Assembly: GCF_027595985.1 (NCBI RefSeq)
Contig: NC_073304.1
Location: forward strand, 219,674,000 to 219,737,999
Origin: Sorex araneus
Lineage: Eukaryota > Chordata > Mammalia > Eulipotyphla > Soricidae
DNA length: 64,000 nucleotides
Reading direction: 5' to 3'
Shown in pieces: positions 44,201-54,787 of this stretch (position 1 is the first letter of the stretch; the number at the start of each line of letters is the position of its first letter). Below the pieces are notes generated by a model. The model had not been told where the DNA came from. It searched no databases and saw nothing but the letters and a program-made list of their open reading frames with translations. The position numbers and the translations under genes are program-made.

Positions 44201-46155
44201 AGTCCTTCAATGCATCCATCTCGGTGGCCAGCTTCCAGGAGCTGTCGGCCTGTGTCTTCAGTTGGATTGAGGAGCACTGTAAGCCTCAGGTATGCACCTC
44301 CCTGGTCACTGGCCAGGCGTCCCCACATGTGCTGTCTGTGCTTTTCACCTGGAGGCTTCATTTGGCAAGTGTGTGAGCGCGCACTCCTGCAAAGCCTGCC
44401 GGAGTCTGCTCAGCGGGAGGTAAGGCCGCCTCTGGCATCAGCCCTGATCATTGGCAGCAGAATTACCTGGGTTTGGGCAAGATTCCTGGCCAGCTGGAGT
44501 TTCCCCAGGTTATTACAATTATTTGTTAGAGGTGCTGTGTTAATATTAATGATTGCACTGTCTTGCTTTTTGTGGGAGGGGTGGTTGGGTTTCACAGCTA
44601 GCAGTGCTCAGGGGTTACTTATGGCTCTGCACTCAGGAATCACTCCTGGTGGTACTAGGGTGGCTGCTTGGCGTGCTGGGGATTGAACACTGGTTGGCCA
44701 CATGCAAGATAAGCACCCTGCCTGTTATTCTTTTTTTTTTTTTGCTTTTTGGGTCACAACCCAGCGATGCTCAGGGGTTACTCCTGGCAGTGCTTGGGGG
44801 ACCATATGGGATGCCGGGGATCAAACCCGGGTCGGCTGCGTACAAGGCAAACGCCCTACCCACTGTGCTATCACTCCGGCCCCTGCCTATTATTCTTTCT
44901 CTCCAGCCCGTCTTTTGCTTTTGAGGCCTGTTTGCTTTTTCTGAGGCTGGAGATTATCCAAGATTGTGGTTTTTTGAGCCACACCAGCAGGTGCTATGGG
45001 TTTACTCCTTGCTCTATGCTCAGGGGTGACTCCTAGCAGTACTCAGGGGACCATATCTGGTACCAGGGATCAAACCTGGATGAGCTGCATGAAGACAACG
45101 CTCTCTACCTGCTGAACTAACTCTCCAGCCCCTCCCAGCATTTTTACTATGAAATGCTTTAAGTTTACTGCAACATTGTGCAGATATTACAACGAAAACT
45201 TAAGTACCCCCCCACACACACCTGAACTCTACCACAATAATCTGTATTTGCTGCATTACACAACTACCCATCTCTATACTCCTTACGGAGTTATTTCAAA
45301 GCAAACCAATCAAAATCAGAGGCTTTATTTTTGGCCAAACCTAGTGGTGCTCAGAAAGCCATGAACGAACCCAGGCTTTGAGGCAGTTCCCCGCACCCCC
45401 ACCCCCCCGCCATTTTGCCTTTTGGGTCATACTCGGCGATGCACAGGGGTTACTCCTGGCTCATGCACTCAGAAATCATCCCTGGCAGTGCTCGGGGGAC
45501 CATGTGGGATTGCTGGGAATCGAACCCAGGTCAGCAGTGTGTAAGGCAAACGCCCTACCCACTGTGCTATGGCTCCAGCTCCACCCCTTTACTTTTTTTT
45601 TTTTTTTTAAGCTTCTTTTGGTTTTTGAATCATACCCAGCTGTGCTTAGGGCTCACTCCTGGTGAGCTTAGGGGACTGTTTGGGGTACCAGAAACGAACC
45701 ACAGTTGGCCACATACAAGGAAGTGCCCCCCTTTTCTGTCTCCTAAAGAGCTGCGCATGGCTGGGTCTGGAGAGGATCATGCTGAGCGAAATGGGTCACA
45801 GGGAGAGGGACAGACACAGAAGAATCTCATTATAGGTAGAATATAAAGTTGTAAATAAACAAATGACCAAAGGCAACAGGATTAGAGACTTGGTCAACTG
45901 GCCTGGCCTGGGAAGGGGGTCCCTGGACACTGGCAGAATGGTGGGGGTGGTGTTGGACTGCATGCGTGGAACTGCAGACAGTCCTGTAAACTGTGCTTCA
46001 TCAGTTAAAGTGGGGGGCATGAAGTAATAAGCGCACACCTTGGACTCAGCAGCCACTGCTGAGCTGACCTGAGTGGTGTCTTTCTGCTGCCCCCGCAGAC
46101 CCTCCGGGAGATTGTGATTGGCGTCCTGCATCAATTAAAGAACCAGCTTTACTGA
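41273..46155 (+). CDS. MLX: Max-like protein X, bHLH-leucine zipper factor, eight exons
   Basis: Dimer partner of MondoA (MLXIP), ChREBP (MLXIPL) and MAD proteins; binds E-boxes and links glucose sensing to transcription. Exons: 41273-41476, 42167-42203, 42730-42819, 43083-43189, 43418-43517, 43639-43738, 44088-44289, 46099-46155; 298 aa, equal to the long human isoform. Residues 1-14 MTEPGASPEDPWVK; the bHLH starts at RRRRAHTQAEQKRRDAIK (about 129), then helix 2 LSKAIVLQKTIDYIQFL, a zipper, and the cytoplasmic retention/dimerisation domain to the end NQLY. A second donor inside exon 1, AAG|GCAAGC at 41314/41315, would join residue 14 directly to VEYAYSDNSL, giving the 244-aa isoform through a GC-AG intron; this matches the known human isoform. 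Confidence 0.97.
41600..42110 (+). repeat. GT-rich microsatellite and degenerate G/T minisatellite in MLX intron 1
   Basis: Starts with (GT)n blocks. An internal unit GTGTCTGAATCTTCAACTGC with CTGTGCTCCG occurs twice (about 41710 and 41765). From 41800 it becomes a loose repeat around ATTTGGGGTGTGT and AATTGGGGTTATGT on a nearly C-free strand to 42110. Confidence 0.85.
42465..42640 (-). repeat. degraded reverse SINE in MLX intron 2
   Basis: GTGGCCACGTCCAGTGGTGC body and GTACTGTCTCTCTGGCCC end; GTTGGCTTT on both sides looks like its target duplication. Confidence 0.7.
44570..45870 (-). repeat. cluster of reverse SINEs and an L1 fragment in MLX intron 7
   Basis: Old reverse SINE (about 44570-44730) invaded near its head end by a younger reverse copy (44732-44884) with duplication CCTGCCTRTTATTCTTT; old reverse copies at 44960-45135 and 45595-45735; a younger reverse copy at 45415-45588. 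At 45745-45870 (forward) GAGCGAAATGGGTCACAGGG and GACACAGAAGAATCTCATT resemble the end of L1 ORF2. Confidence 0.82.
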
Positions 46156-46755
46156 CCGTTTCTTGGAACCTGCAGACAGCCAGCGAGGCCTTCGAGTCTC
46201 CCACTTGGTCCTGGCACCGCTGGGCTTAGGAGATCGGACTGCAGCCCGCGCCCGGCCAGCCGGGTTCCTCCTCGGAGATTGTTCCCTAGCCTCACTCTGA
46301 GGGCCTGGGGTGTTTGCGAACGCTTCTGATTAATTTATTATATTGACCATAAAACTCGAACCTACCCAGTCTTCCCCTCTCCCCGTGGAACGTTCCTGGG
46401 ATGGGAGCTGCTGGGCACCCCAGAGCTCCAGGTCTCTCCCCTTTTCCTAAGCCCCAAGTGTCAGATCATGACCTGTATATATTTGGGGATTCCTCCTGGC
46501 CTGTTTAGGTCGCTTGAGTAACAGGTGACCCAACTCTGACAACCCCCTCCCCCCCGGGAGGAAAGGAGTAAAAGAAACTTCTCTCGGTGTAGTTAGGCTA
46601 GATGTCTGCCTCCTTGGGTAGGGCTAGTCAGCCTGGGTGGGGGCCAGGCTCCTGCCTCTGCCCTGGACAGGAGAGCAAGCCAGCCGTTCCTCAGGCACTA
46701 GTAACGTCAACTGTGACACAATGTTGGCAAAATAAAATTTATTTTTCTACAATTT
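46156..46755 (+). other. MLX: MLX 3'UTR with AATAAA
   Basis: SINE-free 3'UTR of about 0.6 kb ending at AATAAA (46731-46736). A later AATAAA near 47018 could serve a longer form. Confidence 0.75.
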
Positions 46756-47204
46756 GCTAAATTTACAATTTTGGAAAATTAACTGGACCTCAAGACCACT
46801 CCCAGCCTTGTGGTGCTGCCCAGCTGGCTCCCAGGCCTGGAGTGGACACGGGCCAGGGCAGAGCCCAGCAGTCCTGATGCGGAGGCTCCGAGTTCCCCCT
46901 ATGTACAGTGGCCTCAAGCCCGTCCACCTCAGGCTCCCTTATGCCTGCCTCAGGTTTGCTATCTGGGAGGCTTTGTATCCAGAGGAAATTAAATATTTTT
47001 ATATCAGATTATATTACAATAAATATTGCCAAATGCTTTTTCCTTCAGCATTGTTCCAAATGTGTGTTAAGATCAAGGTGTGAATGAGGAAGTGAGCGCA
47101 ACCATCCACTCGTGGCCAAGGCACCCTCCCTCCACCCTCTGGTTCACACCTTTCCCACCTGCTCCACTCAAGGGTGGGACAAAGCCCACCTCAATGTGGC
47201 GGGC
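46720..47204 (-). other. PSMC3IP: PSMC3IP 3'UTR with AATAAA on the minus strand
   Basis: TTTATT at 46738-46743 is AATAAA on the minus strand, about 465 bases past the PSMC3IP stop. It lies one base away from the MLX signal, so the two 3' ends overlap by tens of bases. Confidence 0.75.
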
Positions 47205-50200
47205 TCAGGGATCTGGGAGCTTTACATTGTGGTCTTCATCCGTCTCTATCCCAACTTCCTCCTGTGGGCCAACACAAGCGGGTGAGACTCTCTAGATGGA
47301 GGGCACTGGGGCGCGAGGGGGGTCGGGGAGCACTTACGAAGAATTGCTTCTTGCTCTTGGGGTAGCCTTCGAGGATTGCATCGAACAGCTCTGTCGCCTG
47401 ACAAGAAACCACCGCTTTCAGACGGACAGTTCTCAGCCCAGCCTGGGAGACCCCTGGTTCAAGCTGCAGCTTCCCAGGCTGGTCTTGAAGCCCCGGGGAA
47501 CTTACCATCCGCTTCCGCTTCCTCCACTCCTTGCAGTACTTCTGCCGGTCTCTGTACACCTACAGCAGAAACACGCTGAGCCTGGCAGCCTCCACTTCAC
47601 CGTGCGGCTGTACCCCCCTGCCACCGGGCTCACCCGCTCCTTCTCCTCGGGAGTCACGTGGTTGGTGGCCGTCTTGATGTTCCTGAGTCTCTCGGTGTAG
47701 CCGGCACATTCCTCCTTTAACTCCTGGATCTCTCTCTGCATCTCCGGCGTGGTCAGGGCACTCGTGAGCTCCTTCAGCTCTGCAATCACATCTCTTGGTG
47801 TTTGCTTGCTACTCCGAGGAGGGGCTGCTCTCCCCGCCGGCCGGTGTACCCCGGTGAGAGCAGCCAGCGCCCTGCCCCAGAGGGGCCTCTATGCTGGAGG
47901 AGGCCAGGCTTAGCCCGCAGGCTCCGTGCTGCTTTCCTCCACACCCACACGTAGAGGCGGGAACGCTGACAACCACGGAAGATAAGGGACCAGAACTGCG
48001 TGTCCTTGCATGGCGCCTCCTTGGCGGTAGCCTGAGCACCTGAGGCTGCCCAGCAGAGGGGTCTTTTTTATTTTATTAAGAAACACGTAAGGAGAGAGAA
48101 GCATGTGTTTAAGAGAGAACAGACTCCCCAGAGTAGATCTAGGAGGCAAGCAAAGAAACACAAGCAAGTGAGATATGTGTGCGGGCGGGGATCTTGGCTG
48201 CATCTAGACAACACTCAGCAGACCATGTGCTTAGTGGCTTCTGGTCTTCGGGCTGACCCTGACCCCAGGGGCCACTCCCAGGGCTGCCCGGTCCTACCAG
48301 CCTCCATGTGGCGGCAGCTCTGCTGCAGGCTCTGCACCTCGGCAGTGAGGGCCATGACTTTGGCATCCAGGCTCTGAAGGTCGGCATCACTGACCGTGTC
48401 AAACTGCTCCTGCCGACGACAAGGGGAAATAGAACGGGGCTGAAGTGAGGCACATGACAGGAAGGAAAGTTACATCAAGAACCAGGAACTCCTGGGCTGG
48501 AACGATAATATAGCAGGTGAGGGGCTTGCCTTGCACAAGGCTGACCCTAATTCAATCATCAGCATCCCCAGTGGTCTCCCGAGCACGACCAGGAGTAAGC
48601 CCTGGGCACCGCCACTGGACGTGGCCCAAAACAAAGATTTAAAAAAAAGAACTTTAGGGGCTGGAGCAATAGCACAGCGGGTAGGGCATTTGCCTTGCAC
48701 GCGGCCGACCCGGGTTTGATTCCCAGCATCCCATATGGTCCCCTGAGCACTGCCAGGAGTAATTCCTGAGTGATGAGCCAGAAGTGACCCCTGTGCATTG
48801 CCGGGTGTGACCCCCCCCCCAAAAAAAAAGTAAAAAAAAGAACTTTAATTCTCAACCATCCAGAGGGCCTGGAAAAAAAGTAGGATATTTTTTGAGAAGT
48901 CACCCAGTTTAGCACTGGTCCTAATATAAAGGTATAAAAGGGCACGAGTGGGTCAGAGAGATACTACAGGGCTCAAGGATGCCTTGCAAGCAGCTGACCC
49001 TGGACGCTGCCTATGGATGCCTAAGCTCCACCGGCCCAACAACCAGAAAAAAGATTTTAATTTCAAATTTCTTAATTTTCAGGCGACGCCCTGAGCTCCT
49101 GGCTCTGCGCCCAGAGATCACTTCTGGTGGGTGCGAGGGATCAAATCCAAGTCAGCTGCTTATAAGGCAAATGCCCTACCTACTGTACCTTGGCTCTGGC
49201 CTCCCTGGAGCAAAAATTTTAAGAGGCTGGAGAGACTAAACAGGGGTTAAAGTGGCACCTGATCTGATTCCTTGGCCCTGCGCGTGGTTCCCCGACAAGG
49301 AATAAACCCTGAGCATCCCTGGATACAACATCAATGACAGTGCATACATGCGTGTGTATATGTGTAAAAGATGAAATCTGACACAGGTCTGCAAAGGGCT
49401 TCCAGGTGAAGAGCATGGTGGGGCCACAGCTACCGGGCCCCAAAAGAAATGAGGTCCCCCCTCCCCTTAGAGATCTGCACTAGAAAGTGTTGGGGCCAGA
49501 GTGATAGGCTAGTCGGTAGGGAATTTGCCTTGCCTGCAGCCGACCTGGGTTCGATCCCTGGCATATGGGTTCCCCGGGCACCGCCAGAAGGATTTCTGAG
49601 TGCAGAGCCAGGAATAAACTCCTGAACACTGCAGGTGTGGCCCAACCGCCAAAAAAAGAAAAGGACAGTGTTGGGGCTCAGAGAGGGTCTTATTGGGGCC
49701 TGAGCGATTGTACAGTGGGCAAATCATTTGCCTTACAGGCAGCCAACTAGATTCAATCCCCGCATCCCATATGGTTCCCTGAGCACTGCTGAAGAGTAAT
49801 TTCTGAGTGCAAAGCTGGGAGTAATCCCTGAACATCGGCGGGTGTGGCCCAAAAATGAAAAGGGAAAAGGGTGCTGTGATTGATGCTGGGAGAAGACCCG
49901 AAAGATGTGACTTCAGCAGAGCAACCTGGGTTCTGCTTTTAAGTGAATGTTTAGAGCAGGGGTCAGACCACAGCTGCAAACCCAATCCAACTGGGTACAC
50001 ATTTCTGGGGGGTGGGCATCCTAAACAGGATTTCAGGGGCCAAGCAGGTGGGTTGGCAGTTTAGTGCTAAAGCCTGAGGTCACAGTACTGCTCAGGGCAC
50101 CCTGGCAGGCTCATTCGGGCATGTGGCACCAAGGATCAAACCCAGGTTGGGTGTTTGCTACACATGTGCCCTAACCCCTTGCACCATTTCCCAGCCCCCT

Positions 50201-51744
50201 AGTTACACATTTTTGAAAACAAAACCGAACACAGGCGTAACATTCTCATTTCTATAGCTGCTCGTGCTTAACAAGGGCAGACAAAAGTCAGGAAAAGGTA
50301 GTGACTGTCCAGCTGTGACAAGAGACCTCTGGGCCTGCAAAGTTAAAAAATACTAACCCTCGGGGCCAGGGTCATAGTCCAGCACGGAGGGCATTTGACT
50401 TGCACTTAGCCGACCTGGGTTCAATCAAGAGCACTCCATATGGTTCCCCGAGCACTGCCGCGAGTGCTCCCTGAACGAAGACAGGAGTAAGCCCTGAGTA
50501 TTGCCAGGTGTGACCCAAAAATTTGCACGGCACTGTCTGTCCTCCCATTGTTCAGTAATGTCTCCATTGTGAGACTTGTTGTTACTGTTTTTGGCATATC
50601 GAATATGCCACGGGTAGCTTGCCAGGCTACCCAAAAACTTAAAAAAACAAAAACCCCTAACCACCCTGCTAACCTTTCCTCAGATCTTCAATAGAGTAGG
50701 AAGCATCAAAATGGGCCTGGGCTGCTTTGGTCAGCTTCATCAGTGACTGAATAAACAGCAGTACTCCTACATTGGGGGGGGGGGGGAAGGGCCTTGGGGG
50801 GCTGGAGCAATAGCACAGCGGTAATTGACTCGGCCCACTGAGTTCAATTCCCAGCATCCCATATGGTCCCCTGACCACCACCAGGAGTAATTCCTGAGTG
50901 CAAAGCCAGTAGGTAACCCTTGTGTATTGCCGGGTGTAACCCAAAAAAAAGAAAAAAACAAACAAACAAACAAAGGGTCTTGGGGTAATTTAGATCAGCT
51001 GACAGCACCCAGGTGGTGTGGGGTAGAAACACGGATTAGAGTATGTTAGGGAGGTGTGAGGGAACGGCCGGTGGAAATAGAAAAAAAAAAATCATGTGGC
51101 CCAGGGTGGGTGTGATCCAGAATCTAGGTTCCAGGCCAGAGACAGCGCACAGGGGAAGGGGGTTGGCCCTGCCCGAGGATGACGACGGTTGCATCCCCAC
51201 CCCAAACCCCAAAATAGTAATGTTAATAGAGCCAGAATTCCACACTGCGAAGGGGCCTCCAGGCAGAAAAAGAAGCGTGGTGGCAACAGTGCGGGACCCT
51301 GCAGCCAGCTCAGTGTCGAGCCCAGGCCCCGCCGCGGCGCTCACCTGGTCGGCGAAGTAGATCTTCTGCTTGCCGAACGCCTTCTCGCGGAGCCTGCCCT
51401 GCCGCGCCAGCTGCTCCAGCGCCTTGGCCACCGCCTGCGGGGACACGGCGGCCGGGGCTCAGGCCGGGGCCGGCCCGAGGGCCAGGCCCCCCGGGAGGGA
51501 CGGGCGCTCACCGCCTTGCCCAGGCCATGGTCCCGCTGCAGGTTCCCGAACACGTCCTGGGCGCTGTAGGGCCTGTTCTGCTCCTGCAGGTACCGCAGGA
51601 CGATCTCGGGGGCTACGGAGAGACGCGGCGGGAGGGCTGGGGGGTCCCCTGGGCCCACCCCTCCCTCGCCCGCTCCCGCGTCTCCCCGCCGGAGCCCGCG
51701 GGCCCGGTACCTCCCGCCGCGGCTTCAGCGCGCGCTTTACTCAT
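47205..51744 (-). CDS. PSMC3IP: homologous-pairing protein 2 homolog (HOP2/TBPIP), eight exons
   Basis: Partner of MND1; stimulates DMC1 and RAD51 strand exchange in meiosis and binds the proteasome ATPase PSMC3. Minus-strand exons: 51744-51711, 51612-51512, 51434-51345, 48409-48298, 47779-47634, 47559-47506, 47397-47338, 47261-47205; 217 aa, as in human. MSKARAEAAAG, then a winged-helix domain (EIVLRYLQEQNRPYSAQDVF... GKQKIYFADQ, about 13-75), then long heptad helices (EVQSLQQSCRHMEAELKELTSAL...) forming the coiled coil with MND1, a basic stretch KYCKEWRKRKRM, and the acidic end ETDEDHNVKLPDP. All introns are GT-AG; intron 3 (2.9 kb) is filled with SINEs. Confidence 0.97.
48492..50960. repeat. 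SINE cluster in PSMC3IP intron 3
   Basis: Old forward copies at about 48492-48650, 49215-49370, 49493-49665, 49700-49860 and 50360-50520; a young forward SOR copy at 48657-48838 (duplication AAAAAAAAGAACTTTAG); an old reverse copy at 49080-49205; a type-II SINE tail at 50521-50632 (GTCTCCATTGTGAGACTTG, GGCATATCGAATATGCC); and a shortened forward copy at 50799-50970. Confidence 0.8.
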
Positions 51745-51900
51745 CGTCTTTCCCGCCGTCAGACTCCGCAGACCGGACGTCGCCGTTGCCCGGGCAACGG
51801 CCCCTTCCGGCGCCGGCGATTGGCTGGCGGGACGGCGCGGCCCCTCCCGGTCCCCGTAGTGTACCGCCCCCCCCCCCTCCCGGCTCCGGGCTCGGTCCTT
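51745..51900 (-). promoter_or_regulatory. PSMC3IP: PSMC3IP promoter with palindromic X-box and CCAAT box
   Basis: CpG-rich, no TATA. An 18-bp perfect palindrome CCGTTGCCCGGGCAACGG lies at 51783-51800, about 40 bp before the ATG; its core GTTGCC-CG-GGCAAC fits the RFX X-box rule. TTCCGG (ETS) follows at about 51805-51810 and ATTGG (inverted CCAAT) at 51819-51823. Confidence 0.75.
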
Positions 51901-53174
51901 CGCCGGGACGTGGACTAGTGAACCCCGTCCCGGGACCTCGTCTGCAGCGACGGATGCTCGTGACCTTGCGCTCGGCCTGTGTGTGTGCGCGGATCAGTGC
52001 CAGCCTGGACGGACCCTCACTCAAGGTCGCAGAGCCCCGTTATCCGCGGGGACGGCTTCGGACCCACAGTCCAGGCGCCTTCCGTCGCCTCGCCTTATCA
52101 TCTGTACCGTGGGAACGGGAAGGACTTGCGGGAAGCGAGCCGGGAAGCGCCTGGAAGGAGCCGAAGGTCCCCCCTCCCGCCCGCCCCTCGCTGCGCACAC
52201 TGGGGGGCGCTCGGCACCTGCTGTTGCGGGGAAGGCGAGGCCCACTCGGTGTCCTGGCAACACCTGACAGGTGCCTCTGCTGCCCGCAGTGGCCAGTTGG
52301 ACAAAGCCTGAAATAAGCAATTCTAGTTTCTGAGGTCAGCTGAAGGCCAAGGAACAGATGTCCCCGCGGCTCAGACGGGCCAGGCCAACAGCATGGTGGC
52401 TTTTAAAGGTTCCTGCTACCAGAAAAAACGTCCCTAGCCTTTGAAATGTGTTTGTCACTCGCTGGGGGAACTTGGGGGGGGCGGGGCGCAGAGCGATAGT
52501 ACAGCAAATAGGACATTGGCTTTGCACGCGGTCGACCTGGGTTTGACCCCTGGTGTTTCATGGTCTTCCTGAGCCCTCCAGGAGTGAGTCCTGAGAGCAA
52601 AACTAGGAGTAAACCGAGCACAGCTGGGTATGGCTACACACCGCCCCCACCTCCGCAAAAAGAAAAAAAAAAAAAAAAAGAAAATGAAGGGCCAAAGAGA
52701 GTACAGTGGGTAGGGCATTTGCCTTGCACACAGCCGACCTGGGTTCAAAACCTGGCAACCTTGGAGCTGGAGCGATAGCACAGCGGGTAGGGCGTTTGCC
52801 TTGCACACGGCCCACCTGGGTTCGATTCCCAGCATCCCATATGGTCCCCTGAGCACCGCCAGGAGTAATTCCTGAGTGCAGAGCCAGGAGTAACCCCTAT
52901 GCATCGCTGGGTATGACCCCCAAAAAAAAACACACAACAAAACCTGGCAACCTCATATGGTCCCTGAACCTGCCAGGTGTGATCCCTGAGGACTGCCTGG
53001 TGTGGCTCTAAAACAAAAAATTCGAAATGACAGAGCAGGTCTGGTGCCAGCCAGGAGTGGCACTTGCACTCATGTGCCTGGGTTCTGGGGAGGGCACCCA
53101 TTCTGGTCAATCCAACTGTCACCTATTAACAGAGCAGAGGATACAACACTATCCAACACTGGTCTCTTACAAGA
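51901..53174. other. PSMC3IP-RETREG3 spacer with SINEs
   Basis: 51901-52320 is the GC-rich shoulder of the PSMC3IP promoter with no exon seen. 52485-52640 is an old forward SINE. 52684-53010 is an old SINE split by a young forward SOR copy (52762-52938) with the duplication AAAACCTGGCAACCT at 52747-52761 and 52939-52953. Confidence 0.8.
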
Positions 53175-54787
53175 TTACTGTCATACAAGATTTATTCCTC
53201 AGCACCCTCCCCCCCACCCTCACCCCAATTCACAGTGGAGGACTAAGGAGATTCAGAGCAGGATCCCCCAGGTACAAGAAACCCCTTCCAAAAATTCTGC
53301 TCTCCTTCCGTCCCTCCCGCTTGCCAACTCCCAAGGCCTGAAGCTACACACACACTCATGCAAACACACAACCCCCACTCCTTTCCCACACCCTTCCACA
53401 TCAGAGTTCACCTGTCCAGAGCTGGGGAAACCAGCCAGTGGGGAGACGCCGTTACATTTGACCTTCACCATTAGGCACCGAGCCTGTCTTCCTTCCCCAC
53501 TGTCAACTGTTTTCCTTCCCTGGCCTTTACCGGGCCCATCAACCCAGAGCAAACATGTTCACACACTCCCCCAGCAGCACGTGAAAACGGCCTCTGACAT
53601 CCCTCACCCGGGTCTGGGATGTTGGGGGAATGGTCCCTGAGGATCAGCAAAGGGTTGATGCAGAGAAAAGAGGACAGAGCGCTCAGCTGGAGCCCTGACT
53701 AGGAAAGAGCCTGGCATGGCTTAGGGCTACCATTTTTGGTCTTGTCTCACATGATTCTACAAGGGGCAGTAGAAGTTACTCCTTAGAGGGGTTTGCTGAT
53801 TCTAGACATTTTCTTGCAACTGGGCTCATCTGTAAGAAGGCCCTGCCAAGCTGTGGGGGGGTGGGGGGTGGGGCCGTCGATGAAAAGAAAAAGCATTAGG
53901 GTTGCTGAACAGGGAGTAAGAAAAGCTGGTGCAAGGAAGAGCCGTGGCTCCTGGGATGAATGCCACTGAGCTATTTGTAAAGTGCTACTTCTGACATTCC
54001 CCCCACAGGATTATTGCTTCCCCAGAGGAGCACGGAGAAACAGGAACACAGGAATGGGTGTGGTATTGCTTTGCTCATTGCTCAGGCTGACGGTCAAGTG
54101 GAGCCAGGGGGTTAGCAGCACCAAAGATAACCAAGCAGCCCCATAGATTCCGGCACCCGCCCTCCTGCCGGCTCACCCCGAGGCCCACTCTGCATCGTGT
54201 TCACATTTCTTAAATTCGGCATCCTTCTGGAGCACTGGGTTAGGCCTCCAGAAATGCAGAAGAGCCGAGACAGATAGTGCAGGCCTGCTGTATAGAACCA
54301 AAGGCCAGGCTCGCCTAGGAAACGAGAACAATCCAATCATGGCCGGGCAGAAGAGGAGGAAGACATGAAACTCGTTCAGCCGCCACCCTTCTGCAGCGCT
54401 AGGGAGGTGACCGCAGGAGGAAGGAAGGAAAGGGATCTATCACTGAGAACCCCGAGCACCCATACCCAAAAGCGAAGAGCGGCTCCCCTCCAGGGGGACC
54501 ACTACCCCTGACACTCTGTTCCCCACAAGTACCTTCCCGGTGGAGAGAAGCCTCCCTGGGGACTCACGCTCTCACCCGGAGCCTGAGCTCAGCAGTGGGG
54601 ATTCTGCTGCCGCGGGGGAGGGAGTGTGCTCTCTCCCCAGGCCTCGGAACACCAGCCAGGCCACCCAGCACGCAAGTGTAATTCAGGGAACAGGCCCGGA
54701 CTCTCCCCCTGCCCTTCCGGATACGGGATGGGGAGGAAAACAAGCCCAAGCCTCAGTGACCCTCCCCCCACAAGGCGAGTCTCTGCC
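53175..54787 (-). other. RETREG3: RETREG3 3'UTR
   Basis: SINE-free stretch of about 1.6 kb after the RETREG3 stop, ending at TTTATT (53191-53196), the minus-strand AATAAA. It contains no conserved frame. Confidence 0.75.
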
